Assembly: GCA_029718625.1 (NCBI GenBank)
Contig: CM056381.1
Location: forward strand, 58,584,157 to 58,648,156
DNA length: 64,000 nucleotides
Direction: 5' to 3'
Origin: Synaphobranchus kaupii
Taxonomy: Eukaryota; Chordata; Actinopteri; Anguilliformes; Synaphobranchidae
Positions 48,411 to 58,570 of the stretch are shown here, piece after piece. Each line of letters begins with the position of its first letter. The first letter of the stretch is position 1. A program made the translations under genes and the position numbers. Under the pieces are notes generated by a model. It was not told where the DNA came from and did no database searches. It worked only from the letters and a program-made list of their open reading frames with translations.

Positions 48411-48780
48411 GGCTGATTTTATTTTTCTGTGTGCTGAGCCTCCAGGCCAGAAGACGCCAACGTGCCGCATGAAAGGAGAAAATTTCTCTTAGTGATAGCC
48501 GCCTTCCCTCCAGCGGACCACATGGTAAAGATCCTAACACCGGATAATGCAAGGAATGAGCAGCACTGATTCTACCACGCACATTTGCAGACTGCCATTT
48601 ACTGCCATTAACCATTCTGTTTTGCTTGCCAGGAAGACATCAAAGAGATTCCCACAAGATGTTGTACAAGCTCTCGTACAAGACCTAGGCTTGGGCTTGC
48701 GTAGGATCCAAGCTGATTATTCTAGAGAAGCAGCATTTTTGCTTGCCAGAAACTCATCTCGTTTGTAAGTTATTAGTTTT
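48411..48780 (+). other. Candidate conserved element or cryptic exon
   Basis: Even-composition tract. Within it, 48633-48764 is a 132-base open stretch flanked by a good acceptor (CATTCTGTTTTGCTTGCCAG) and a consensus donor (GTAAGT). It would encode a piece with KTSKRFPQDVVQALVQDLG and RRIQADYSREAAFLLARN. The length is a multiple of three. I recognise no family and no partner exons. Confidence 0.2.
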
Positions 48781-49844
48781 GAAAGCTCTAAAAATACGCT
48801 GTCCTCTTTAGTCTCCTCTGTCCATACAGAATTATTTCAGAAATAGTTTTTTTAAATCTCCTGAACTTGTGTTGAACCTATTACGACATGTCTCATTTTT
48901 AAGTTAAAGTATGTACAAAACTTCCGCACTGTCACATATACTTTTTAAAATTAGGAATATAGATAATAGTCATTACTCATGAAACAGTCTTAACTATTTT
49001 CATTGCTATCTGCTATTCAACTGTTCAGGTCCAACAAGTACAACTTCAATGCAGATGAATATCATGTGTATTTAACATTACATTAATACTTTGGGAAAGC
49101 ATACTCCTATCTATTTCTAGTTAATATATAGAGGAGAGCTGCAAAATGAATCCAGATTGGTATTCAATCAGTGAGGGGCAGCTGGAATGAAAATTACTGT
49201 ACATCATGTACCCACAGAGCAAATCCTTCCCTTTCTGTGATTATGGCAGTGGCCTTGACTAAATCAAAAGTTTCTCCTTAATTATGACTCGTAGTTTCTC
49301 TGTCACCAAGTGCAGGTTTCAGTCATGTGGATTGTTATGTGTATTACAGATACTCTATATTAATCACAAAAAAACTATGTTTCAAGTGAAATGTTTGCAT
49401 TTGCCAAAAGCCTCAAAAGACAGGAAATTAAAGTGGTCAGCCCTGATGCTAACATCAGCCTGCTCTCCATCAAGGTGTATCAACACAGAGCTTTGACAAC
49501 TGCTACAGCCCTGTTTATGCCTACTGTACTTCAAACACTCACCACTGTACTCCTGGGCAGATTGCTTAAGATTCAAACCTTCTATCAGAGAGCCTAATTC
49601 ATACTCTTATAGTAGGTGCCCTGTACAGTATATTGGCAATCATGGATATTAAACCTGGGGGACGTATACTTTTTTGCACTTTTATAAATCATGCTTCATT
49701 TCCAACATACCCAGGTGTCCTATTTGGGACCACATATCTTTCAGCAGGACTTGTCCATAAACTGTTGGTACATACTACATAGCATACTAATTTTTAATTA
49801 GTGATATATTCTGCATTAGAGTGTATAATATACAGTATAGGATG
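48781..49844. other. Intergenic, no gene seen
   Basis: Short overlapping frames at 49284-49600 occur on both strands without known motifs. Confidence 0.5.
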
Positions 49845-50717
49845 TTAGTCATTAAAACTCATTTTTAACCACTCCACAGATTTCATGCTAGCAAAATATA
49901 GTGTTGGCAAAACAGCTAAATCTAGCTGTTAGTGTTTACAGCTAGATTTAGCTATAAATTACACTGGAACAGTATGGAAACACATAATTGGTTAAATGAC
50001 TCTAAGTCATCAAGGGTCTGACGTATCAAACAAGCCTTAAATCATCACTCTGCTGCCAGAAATACAGTTGATATGGATGGATAACTTGAAGGGTTTCTTC
50101 TCCTGACTTATTTTTCCATAGAGTTCAATAGGAAAATTTGTCAGGAGAAACACCCCTTAAAGTCATCCATCCATATCTACTGCATATCTGGCAGCAGAGT
50201 GATGGTTTGAGGCTTGTTTGATACCTCAGACCCTTGATGACTCACAGCCATTTTACCAATCATGTATTCCATACTGTTCCAGCATAATTTACAGCTAAAT
50301 CTAGTCCCACCCCCCAATTCTCATAGAGATCCATTCAAATGCACAGACATTATAGTATCGTTTGTAAGAGTACCAGAAAATAATATATCAAGAGTCTTTT
50401 GATCTTGTTGGGTCACAGACATCAGGAAGTCATGGCATGCAAAGGATATGTAACCAAATATAAAAAATTTAAAGGCACAGTCAACTTAGTGTATGTAAAA
50501 TTTTGACCCACTGGAATCGTGATATAGTGAATTAAAAGTGAAATAATCTGTCTGTAAACAATTGTTAGAAACATTACTTGTGGCATGCACAAAGTAGATG
50601 TCCTAACTGACTTGCCAACACTATAGTTTGCCAACATGAAATCTGTGGAGTGGTTAAAAATTAGTTTTAATGACTTCAACCTAAGTGTATGTAAACAAGT
50701 GTATGTGGCTTCAACTG
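49845..50717. mobile_element. Tc1 relic (Sleeping Beauty-type ends) holding a foldback element
   Basis: The left part, GTCATTAAAACTCATTTTTA and CCACTCCACAGATTTCATGC, is the arm of a Sleeping Beauty-like terminal repeat. The right part (about 50475-50717) is its inverse: GCACAGTCAACTTAGTGTAT, GACCCACTGGAATCGTGATA, TCTGTCTGTAAACAATTGTT, ending CTTCAACTG then TA. No transposase remains. The middle holds the 363-bp palindrome and the repeat with GGGTCACAGACATCAGGAAG, which recurs at 53966. Confidence 0.8.
49942..50304. repeat. 363-bp near-perfect palindrome (foldback)
   Basis: Arms of about 160-170 bases are inverted copies. CTAGATTTAGCTATAAATTA at the left corresponds to the complement of TAATTTACAGCTAAATCTAG at the right. 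CATCAAGGGTCTGACGTATC, ATCACTCTGCTGCCAG and ATATGGATGGAT each have an inverse mate. The centre is near 50123, with a loop of about 30 bases. Arm identity is about 90% by eye. Confidence 0.92.
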
Positions 50718-51290
50718 TATATATGACTGGTCCAATTTATCTTTTATCTGCTGAATCTATCAAAATAATAATATGCTGCCATCTAAATACCAGGCAAATA
50801 GCTGGGTATAAGAGTGAATAAAGTATTGTTCTGCACAAACTAAATATAGACTAAACCATTAACATTAGCATTTAACATTTATTGATTCCCTGTACAGTGT
50901 AAGGCCATTTCAAATGCCATCATGATCATCTTGGGAATGTTGTCTTTAACACTCTTAACATCAGTCTTAATTCTTCACATTGCTGACATTTATATAGTAG
51001 TCACTACTACACTATATTTGGTGGAAAAGCACATTTAGAAGGCATTTCAAGGCTCATGTGCATGGCCTATTGGACGACATTGTGAAGCAGGTTCACTTGG
51101 TGACCAAAGCTGCACAAAGAAAGATATGACAAAAATATTATTATTACCGACCAGCATGGTGGAAAACAGGTCCAAGTAAACAAATTGTTATCCTGTAAGC
51201 AATTAAACATGATTAGTTAAAAGGTTGGTTTACAAATAGCCTAGCTGTACTGAGAAAATTGGAATTCAAGTAACCTGTGTTATAATAATA
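50718..51290. other. Intergenic, no gene seen
   Basis: AT-rich; nothing supported. Confidence 0.5.
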
Positions 51291-51490
51291 ATAATAATAA
51301 TGATAATAATAATAATGCCTGGCATTTATATAGCACCTTTCTCTCACTCAAAGCGCTTTACAATGATGAGGGGAAAACTCGCCTGAACCACCACCAATGT
51401 GGAGCACCCACTTGGGTGATGCAACGGCAGACATTTTGCGCCAGAATGCTCACCTGAATCAGCTGAGGTGGAGAGGGAGAGAACAATTTT
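51291..51490 (+). repeat. Fish interspersed repeat led by an AAT microsatellite
   Basis: (AAT)n at 51291-51316, then CATTTATATAGCACCTTTCT, CTCAAAGCGCTTTACAATGA, ACCACCACCAATGTGGAGCA and CGGCAGACATTTTGCGCCAG. This is a widespread fish repeat; I do not name the family. Confidence 0.7.
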
Positions 51491-52600
51491 TAGCCAGAAT
51501 TTTCTCTTGTTTATAACAAGCCAAATTTCAGAATTGAGCGAGTTATTGTAGATTTTTATCAGGGGATTTCTGCATCCGTCAATACACTACCATATTTTTT
51601 TTTATACACAGATCTTGACCACCCTGAGGCTGTGCAGAAATCTAAACCATAGACTGTAGAAAAATAGATCTGAACAGAGCGAATGAGGCATCTAAGTTTT
51701 TTATATCTATTGATTCTCCTGTTTGTAAATTTTAATCTAAGCAATAATCACAATAATATGCAACAAAGAATCCCAGGAGTTTCCCGTATTGTGAAACGTT
51801 ATGATTGATGTTTTGACCCTCGGTTACAAATGTTTCAACTTTGTTTAGGATAAATTTTTTTGTTAGTTTGGCATCTCAAATACTACAGTATCCATGCACC
51901 TGTACATCGTTCCACTCCATCGAAGAAGAACGTTTTTTCTGCCATTAAAAAATAATACTTTTTAACCCTAGGGGACCCGTGTTATATGTTATATTGCAAC
52001 TTGTCATCAAAGAGACCGATAAAGTATGATCTCCATATTTCAAACCATATCAATGACGTACAAAGTTTTGTTTGGGACTCAAACAATTATGTTGAGTAAA
52101 AGTTATTTCTTATGTGTGGTGGGTTCTGTAGGTGTAACTAGTCCCTGTAATTAACTAAATTTCACATATTTACAGAACAATTGGAATTTTGAAATTTAGC
52201 TGAATAGTAGATTTGCTATTCAGGAATCCGATTCTGGTATTAACTCAATTTTCACCGGATAGTGAGTTTATTAAATTTTTTGCCTTGGAAATAGTTGGTT
52301 GCAGGACATGTATCTCAACCTCACGCCTGGTCACATATGCTTTGCAGAAGCAAATACTTGCATCTGTCTAACTTGGTAAAAATAGAGCTTAGTAGTTCCA
52401 CCCCCTCCTGTCCCAGGCTGATTCCGAAAGACTGCCGGAAGCTATTACCTTTCCCACATTGGGATCTTTCAGTCACCCTTATGATATATGGCATTGTATG
52501 GACCAACCTTTGACATATATGTGATACAAAGTCCATAGTATACTCAGCACCGCGTTTAAATCAAATTTTAATTGTATAATTAACAGAGTTTGAGAAAACA
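51491..52600. other. Intergenic, upstream of candidate promoter
   Basis: Short chance frames only, among them overlapping frames on both strands at 52295-52536. No repeat ends were recognised. Confidence 0.5.
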
Positions 52601-52602
52601 TA

Positions 52603-52621
52603 ACTACAATACCCAGAATCC
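52603..52621 (+). promoter_or_regulatory. ZNF143/Staf-like promoter motif
   Basis: ACTACAATACCCAGAATCC matches the vertebrate Staf/ZNF143 site ACTACAAYTCCCAGMATGC at all but about two positions. The site lies 71 bases before the start codon of the exon below. That spacing is usual for this promoter class. Direct sequence match; function inferred. Confidence 0.6.
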
Positions 52622-52691
52622 CGGGTCATACATCACCAGCTTCCGCTCTTGCTAGCTAATGAAGTAGCCAACGGCCACTCTGCTAGCGAAA

Positions 52692-52865
52692 ATGGCTATC
52701 ACTTTGTCTGCTCTTGTAAGCTTTTATGGAAGTGAAACTATGAGTATCACCAAGGGCGAGAATCACTATCAGTCTGGCCATGTCGAAAGTGTCAGCATTA
52801 GTGACAGGGAGTTGACTGGGAATGTAAGGGCGAGCTGGAAGAAGAACATTGTGTACAAAGTACTG
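52692..52865 (+). CDS. Candidate first coding exon, SWIM/YqaJ-type fish protein N-terminus
   Basis: ATG at 52692 has a strong start context (GAAAATGG). The 174 bases are exactly 58 codons: MAITLSALVSFYGSETMSIT, then KGENHYQSGHVESVSISDRE and LTGNVRASWKKNIVYKVL. They end at a consensus donor (CTG followed by GTGAGT), phase 0. The pattern GENHYxSGHVES...LxGxVxAS recalls the N-terminus of multicopy fish proteins with SWIM and YqaJ-like domains; this is from memory and unverified. No TATA box is seen, but a Staf-like site lies upstream. The next sequence is a Harbinger-like element, a Tc1 piece and an LTR, and no second exon was found. It may be a live gene with a transposon-filled intron, a dead copy, or a transposon gene. 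Confidence 0.5.
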
Positions 52866-52990
52866 GTGAGTGTAACTAAGTTAGCCTAAGTTAGCTGCCA
52901 GGTAGCAGTCAGAGAGCTACGCTAGCATGGGGGTGGTGTTCAAAGGGATAGCTCCAGGGTGGAAAATTGCTGTTAACTAACATTTGGTTA

Positions 52991-53943
52991 GGGTTTGGGT
53001 GTATAGTCAAACGCAAGCTTGTTGACAGCATCAACGTCTTAAAACTGGCGCTATGGCGTTTCTCAGCAATACCGCTAGGATCAACAAATTCTCAACATAA
53101 CATCCTTTCGCTTGCGCTGCAGTGGGATGGGTGGCGCTGTCTGGGGCGTGTTCTAAAATACTTTCGGCTCAGTGACAATTTGAACCAACGAAAACCCATT
53201 GCGTTATGATCAGCTTGAACCACCTCTTAGCGGAAACGCAATAGACTCTGGCAATTTGGCAACTTATTCGTCATGTAGTTCTATGTAGTGTCTATAGGTG
53301 ATGCCAACATTACACTTCCATTTAATGAACAAATAGCCTATAATTATTATTAATTAATTCATTTTAATTTAAACTACTAGAATAAAACAGGACAGCTTAC
53401 AAGAAACTTGCGATCATGTAGGCCAATAGCCTATAATATATAAATTACACATTGACACAGTTGAATCATAAGCCTACCATTTGAATCATAATTATGCCTA
53501 CATCACCTGATGTAGGCTAATTAATGCATTCGCCACCTCCTCCCGTGCCTTCCGAACTTCTGGGAGACGAGGTGGTGTGGATTGTGATCCATAAATTACT
53601 ACAGTCCTAGCCTGTACTTCTGTTGCAAGTATGTCTGATTCCTGTGCGGAAAATCGCTCTTGTCGTTGACAGTCCAGTGCGTTTGGGTTGCTCATTATGA
53701 AATTGCAAGGAGCGATTGCGTTCCAACTGGCTTTTTTTTAAAGCATGAGAACAACAATTTGATTGGCTACCATAGAGACACACCTTGGACGTTTAAACCC
53801 AGCCTTTTAGCAATACCGCCATAAGGTGCGCCAAGATTGCCGTCATGAAATTACCAAATTTCTCGCCGACACGCCCTCAGAGCGATACCGCCAAGCGATT
53901 ACTCTTGCGTTCACCATTGCGTTTGGTTTATTAAAATAGAGCC
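52991..53943 (-). mobile_element. Harbinger-like element E
   Basis: The right end TTTATTAAAATAGAGCCC and subterminal words (CCAAGCGATTACTCTTGCG, GACACGCCCTCAGAGCG) correspond inversely to the worn left side (GGGTTTGGGTGTATAGTCAA, ACGCAAGCTTG). Both ends are dense in GGCG/CGCC words like element B. It encodes one short Myb/SANT-like frame on the minus strand, typical for the second gene of animal PIF/Harbinger elements. The DDE transposase is missing. Flanks TTA and GAA do not form a duplication, so the left boundary is uncertain. Confidence 0.55.
53498..53695 (-). pseudogene. Myb/SANT-like DNA-binding fragment in element E
   Basis: 65 codons from ATG at 53695: MSNPNALDCQRQERFSAQES, then DILATEVQARTVVIYGSQS and RLPEVRKAREEVANALISL. 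Layout (aromatic near the start, xxLxxEVxxR, then helix with REEVANAL) resembles the trihelix Myb/SANT-like domain of Harbinger-encoded or NAIF1-like proteins, which binds transposon ends or brings transposase to the nucleus. The domain stops at TGA after HQVM, shorter than normal (about 80 residues plus tail), so it is probably truncated. Similarity is judged by eye. Confidence 0.4.
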
Positions 53944-54017
53944 CGAAGAGTCTTTTAATGTTGTTGGGTCACAGACATCAGGAAGTCATGGCATGCAAAG
54001 GTTATGCGACCAAAGAT
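53944..54017. repeat. Composite repeat fragment, same as 50390-50460
   Basis: AGAGTCTTTTAATGTTGTTG, GGGTCACAGACATCAGGAAG and TCATGGCATGCAAAGG are shared with 50393-50450 at over 90% identity by eye. There they lie next to the Sleeping Beauty-type terminal repeat that here resumes at 55872. Confidence 0.85.
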
Positions 54018-55871
54018 GCTTTGGTAGATGCTTGCACCGCCCTGCTGAGTTGGGGAGCTTCTGTTTAAGCGTTTACACCTGTGCGTAGTTACCTGAGAGA
54101 CTTATAAGCCTACCGTTTCCTTCGTTCGGGGCTTCGACATTAATTGTTCATTGTTTCTTGTTTTGTACTGTGGTGTATTGTAGGCTGTGAGTTCTCGTAC
54201 CATTTTGGCTACTCGCCCATTTTTAGCGTCTCTTTGTAGAGGCAGGGCTTATTTCTTGCTGGCTTAGGTGGTTAATTATCTCGTAGAAGTTTGGGACCGT
54301 AAATCTCTGCTCTATTTCGCCATAGTGTGCTTTTTCTCCGTGTATGGAGATTTTGGCGATTCTGTTTGGAACTGTAGTCCAGTTCGCCCCTCGGTGCATG
54401 TCGTCTCATGGGAGATTGGGCGTTTTCGCTTCTGCTAGGTTGCTTAGCTTGTAGAAGTGTAGAGTAGCTGTTCTTTGTTCCCCTTCGCCTATTATTTGGT
54501 TTTCTTATTGAGAGACCTGGCGTTTTGCTTCTACTCAATTCCGTGTTACTGTGAGCCAGTAAGTAGCTTCGGTACGTTTATTCCCTGTTGTCTCCTTCTC
54601 GTGGACTACGTTCCCCTTTGTTGTGAGTCAGGGTTTTTATTTATATTGAGGCTGTCGTGCTATTTTGCGTTGGTCTTTTGTTGCAGCCGTCCTGTACGCC
54701 CTTTCTACCTGCGGGACGATTTTGTTTGGAACTGTTGTTCTGTTTCGTTCTCCGGGTGTGTCTCTATATGGAGCTTGGGCGTTGTGTTGGACGTGTTTGT
54801 GTGTGACTGCGTGTTCATTAATATAGCATCGGAACGTTAGCTCTCTGTTCCATTTCGCCTCGTTTCTTATTTATTTACTGAGAGGCTAGGGCGGTTGTTC
54901 CAATTTAAGCTTGCGTTAGTCTATGGATAGTAAAGTTATGGGACGACGGTGCTCCGTCGGCTCACCTGCAAAATGTTTCTCTCTCCTGGGAGATCGGGTG
55001 TTTACCCTCTTGGTTTTCTGCATTGGACTGCGAGCCTTTTTATATCGCCATGGAACGTTAAATCTCTGTTCCTGTTCGCCTCGTTACATTTCCCCTTATT
55101 GAGAGGCAGGGCTTGTATTTGTGTTTGTGTTAGTCATATAGCCGATAGTTTCGGTGCAGCTGTCCATTCGTCTTTTGTGCTTTTTTTCTACGGGTATGGA
55201 GATTTGGGCGATTCTGTTCAGAACTGTAGTTCTGTTCGCCCCTCGGTGCATGTCGTCTCATGTGGAGACCGGACGATGTTGTGGACATGTTTGCGTGTGA
55301 CTGCGAGCCTCAAACTATGCCTTGGAACATTAATTACCTGTTCCTTTGCCTCGTTTCATCTTCTGTCTGAGAGGTTAGGGCGTGGTTCTGTTTTTAAGCT
55401 TGGTCATTTTGCTGGTAAGGTTATGGGACTGCGGTTCTCCGTCGGCTCACCTGTAAAATGTTTCTTCCCCCTGGGAGATCGGGCGTTTACCCTCCTTTAG
55501 GTTCTGCATATGACTGTTAGTGCTAGCTTATGGAATTAGCCACGTAACATATCTGTTCTTTCGCCTCCTTATTAAATTATATCATTCTTCATTTGTTTAC
55601 TGTATTTATTTGTGCCTTTTCGCTACTCGCCCGTTTATTGTGTCTCGTTACCGAGACAGGGCGCGTATTATGTCTGGCTGTTCAGATTCCTGTCCTTGCG
55701 CTCTACTTAGCGTTTGACAGTTAGCCGGTTAGTAGTGTCTGTAGTGTGTTTGTTGTTCCCTGTCTTGTCTCCTCCCTTATCTGCGGGTATCCCGCCTTAG
55801 TGGCCTAAGGGCTTTATGAATCCCCTTGCTGCGTTTGGCTCCTCCTTCCTCACACGTCACGCCCCCTTACA
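54018..55871 (+). mobile_element. LTR of family F, copy 2 (plus orientation), 5'-truncated
   Basis: An inverted, diverged copy of 3393-5206. Shared words in the opposite sense include CCGCCCTGCTGAG, GGGGCTTCGACATTAATTG, AAGTTTGGGACCGTAAATCT, and the end CACACGTCACGCC...TTACA. A TATA-like CTTATAAG lies at 54101-54108. The first roughly 90 bases of U3 (TGTCATGG...) are lacking, and so is a target duplication. The right end is joined to GTGATATAGTG of a Tc1 terminal repeat. Open frames of up to 183 codons inside it (for example 54949-55500) are not proteins: both LTR copies show the same sequence with unrelated frames. Confidence 0.8.
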
Positions 55872-56064
55872 GTGATATAGTGAATTAAAAGTGAAATAAT
55901 CTGTCTGTAAACAATTGTTGAAAAAATTACTTGTGTCATGCACAAAGTAGATGTCCTAACTGACTTGCCAACACTATAGTTCGCTAACATGAAATCTGTG
56001 GAGTGTTTTAAAATTAGTTTTAATGACTTCAACCTAAGTGTATGTAAACTTCCAACTTCAACTG
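55872..56064. mobile_element. Sleeping Beauty-type terminal repeat remnant
   Basis: GTGATATAGTGAATTAAAAG, TCTGTCTGTAAACAATTGTT, CAAAGTAGATGTCCTAACTG, and the outer end GTATGTAAACTTCCAACTTC then AACTG, followed by TA. It matches 50520-50717 base for base over long stretches. The inner part of the repeat was lost where the LTR is joined. Confidence 0.88.
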
Positions 56065-57159
56065 TATTTAAAATATACTGCAGTATATTACATTTCCAGA
56101 AGGGGCTGAAGGTATAAAAAGCATGCATTTCTCAGAATGGCAGACAGAATAAGGAAAAATGCAATCCTTTGAATTTTAATTTAGTTATGTTTGCGCAAAA
56201 AAGTCTTAATTTTTTATTTTTAGTGGGTGTCTACAACATAGTTATGTAGCTATCCCAAAATCAGAATTTGGCATGGGGATTATAGTCCACCTATGAAATG
56301 ACATTTAAAGCTGTTTTGAAACGGCGGAGATAATGTGGTTCAAAAACCGCTGTTTTATATTGGAGAGCTACCACACTCAGTTTAATTCCATAAATGAATG
56401 AGGTCTAAAAGTCCATGCCTTAATGGTATGTGTGATGAGGCTATGCAAACTCAAGCAGAGTGAGCTGAGCTGGACACTGAACATGATGAGGTTTGTTACT
56501 TTTGTTTTACAAATAAGCCACATATGCAAAATTTATGAAAAAGTATCAGCAGCCACAAGTACCACTGAGTCTGTGATGTTATTAACAGTTATAAACATTA
56601 TGCAATATGCATTACGCAGTAACCATTATGCAATATTACAGCTAGGGTCAGCATTTTTTCTAAAGCACATGACCCACAGGGATTTAAACTTGCATTACAA
56701 TCAATAACTTTGGGGGGTCCCCATAGGCATGGATTCACACATCTGAGTAATAACATTTGTGGTTAATTGTCATAAAATTATTATTTTTTGCTAACCTGGA
56801 GAGGAATGAAAGTACATATTGATGGAATGTGAAACAAAAAAATGATCAGCATTTACATTTATAAAAATCAAAAACATCAACGATGGTCTACTTGTACAAT
56901 GACCAAAAACAAGGGAGGACACAAGAAAACGCTGAATGGCAGATAGATGTCATCCACAATTTGGCCAACACGGCTTTGAGTGAAAACATCCCACTAGAAA
57001 AAAACTGAGCAACCCCAAATGACTTGCATTTCTCAGTAAGAATGTAATCAACAGAGAGGAAAACCCCTCTGTGGAACATGCTGCACATAAAGAAAATCTA
57101 AAGGAACTGGTCAAGCCAGCTGAAAGAATGTCTGTGGTCATAGACGAGTTACTGAATTC
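56065..57159. other. Intergenic, half of an inverted repeat pair
   Basis: The stretch 56108-56212 (GTATAAAAAGCATGC, GTTTGCGCAAAAAAGTCTTA) is an inverted copy of 59344-59452. The region 56880-57160 is partly open but has no recognisable motif. No gene. Confidence 0.55.
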
Positions 57160-57167
57160 CTCTAGGA

Positions 57168-57353
57168 CAGTGGTTCCCAAACCTCTCCTCAGTTACCCCC
57201 AGCCGGATCCAGGTATTTGATGTGTTCCATCTCAAGCATACCTGATGCAACTAATCACGGGCTTGATTAATTGCATCAGGTGTGCTTGAGGTGGAACACA
57301 TCAAATACCTGGATCCGGCTGAAGGTACCCAAGGAGAGTTTTGGGAACCACTG
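57168..57353. mobile_element. hAT MITE, 186 bp, near-palindromic
   Basis: Ends CAGTGGTTCCCAAACCTCTC and GAGTTTTGGGAACCACTG. Flanks CTCTAGGA (57160-57167) and CTGTAGGA (57354-57361) are an 8-bp duplication with one change. Arms contain CCGGATCCAGGTATTTGATG and its exact complement, and TGCATCAGGTGTGCTTGAG against its near-complement, so almost the whole element folds into one hairpin. Confidence 0.93.
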
Positions 57354-57361
57354 CTGTAGGA

Positions 57362-58374
57362 TAATGCCAGTTACATGCTGAAAACATACCAGGAAATGCC
57401 AAAAGAAGTCTGCTGAACTTGCGATGCCCACATTGGGATGCTGGTAAGTGATATTTGGCCAAGCAGTTTCCCTGAATTCCCCTGTGGGAGTAGTTAAAAA
57501 GGTTTTTAAGCAGTATATTAAACGACTAAATAATGAATACCAAACACAGGCTCATTAGATACACAGTGCAGTCAAAACAATAAATAGCTAATGAATCAAA
57601 ACATTCAGGCTATTTACAGAGAAACTGGCATATCCCAATTCACTCCAAAGAAGCTGCATTTCTTTCTCATAACCACACTGAAAGCAGAACCTTAATTTCC
57701 GATTACTCGGTTTGTCCTCTCCAGCTGTATTGCGTACCTCTTTAACAACGTGTTTAGGACAAGACTTGCTCCAGTGGTCGTTAGCTAGGTATTTACTTAA
57801 ATGGTTTCCCTGGTATTAAGAAAATTTTAATGATTTAACATTGGTAAACGAATGAGTATATACAAATCTGTTATTGCCAGCCAATAAAAATAAATGTATG
57901 ATGTCTGTAATACATACAATACCTGTGAGGTTTCTTGTACGTGGATTAAAATCTGCAGAAGGAGTTAAGAATTGTATTTAGAGAAATAATGACAAGCAGA
58001 AACATTGCCCTGATTTGAAGTCCTGGCATGTAACATGCAGACTAATGCAATTTGTATTCTCCTGTCATGACTCATGCAGCCAGCCCCACCAGAAAGACTA
58101 CAGGAATAGGGGACACCCTACACATGTCTATCATTACTCTGTCTCTGCTAAAGAAAGGAGGCTTAGTACTCATGCAGGGAGGAAGACATCTGCAACTGGT
58201 AATTTTGACAAAATTGTGCTTTCTTAAACATAACATAGTCTACCTAATTTTTTGGGGGGAGGGGGAGATTAATGAGACAAATTTAATCAGTTAAATTGGA
58301 ATTCACCATATTTAAGAAATCATGGGATGGTCCTTATTTAATAGGCCTCCTGCTGTAGAGGACAGAAATGTGGG
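57362..58374. other. Intergenic, no gene seen
   Basis: Overlapping frames at 58015-58294 carry no known motif. Nothing supported. Confidence 0.5.
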
Positions 58375-58570
58375 GCATACGAGTTAATCAGAGTCATGTT
58401 TATTAGGCCATTAAAATTCATATTAAAGTTTTCATTGAGCCTTTTTGGTAGCCCCTTGAAGCAGAAATTGATTTTTATCGCTGGCAGAATGAAAAATTAA
58501 TGGGTTTGAGGGTAATCTCTTTTAGCTAAATTGCAAGGCCCAGAGTTCAGAATGCCCTTTCCAATTGTCA
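58375..58570. other. Candidate conserved non-coding element
   Basis: Homeobox-like AT words in an ordered, non-repetitive tract: GTTTATTAGGCCATTAAAAT, GAAATTGATTTTTATCGC, AAAAATTAATGGGTTTGAGG, TTAGCTAAATTGCAAGG. This is the pattern often seen in vertebrate enhancers. Conservation unproven. Confidence 0.3.

Noticed and set aside
54949..55500. 183-codon plus-strand frame
   Set aside because: It lies within an LTR copy; the related LTR at 3393-5206 has the same sequence with a different frame structure, and no protein motif is present.
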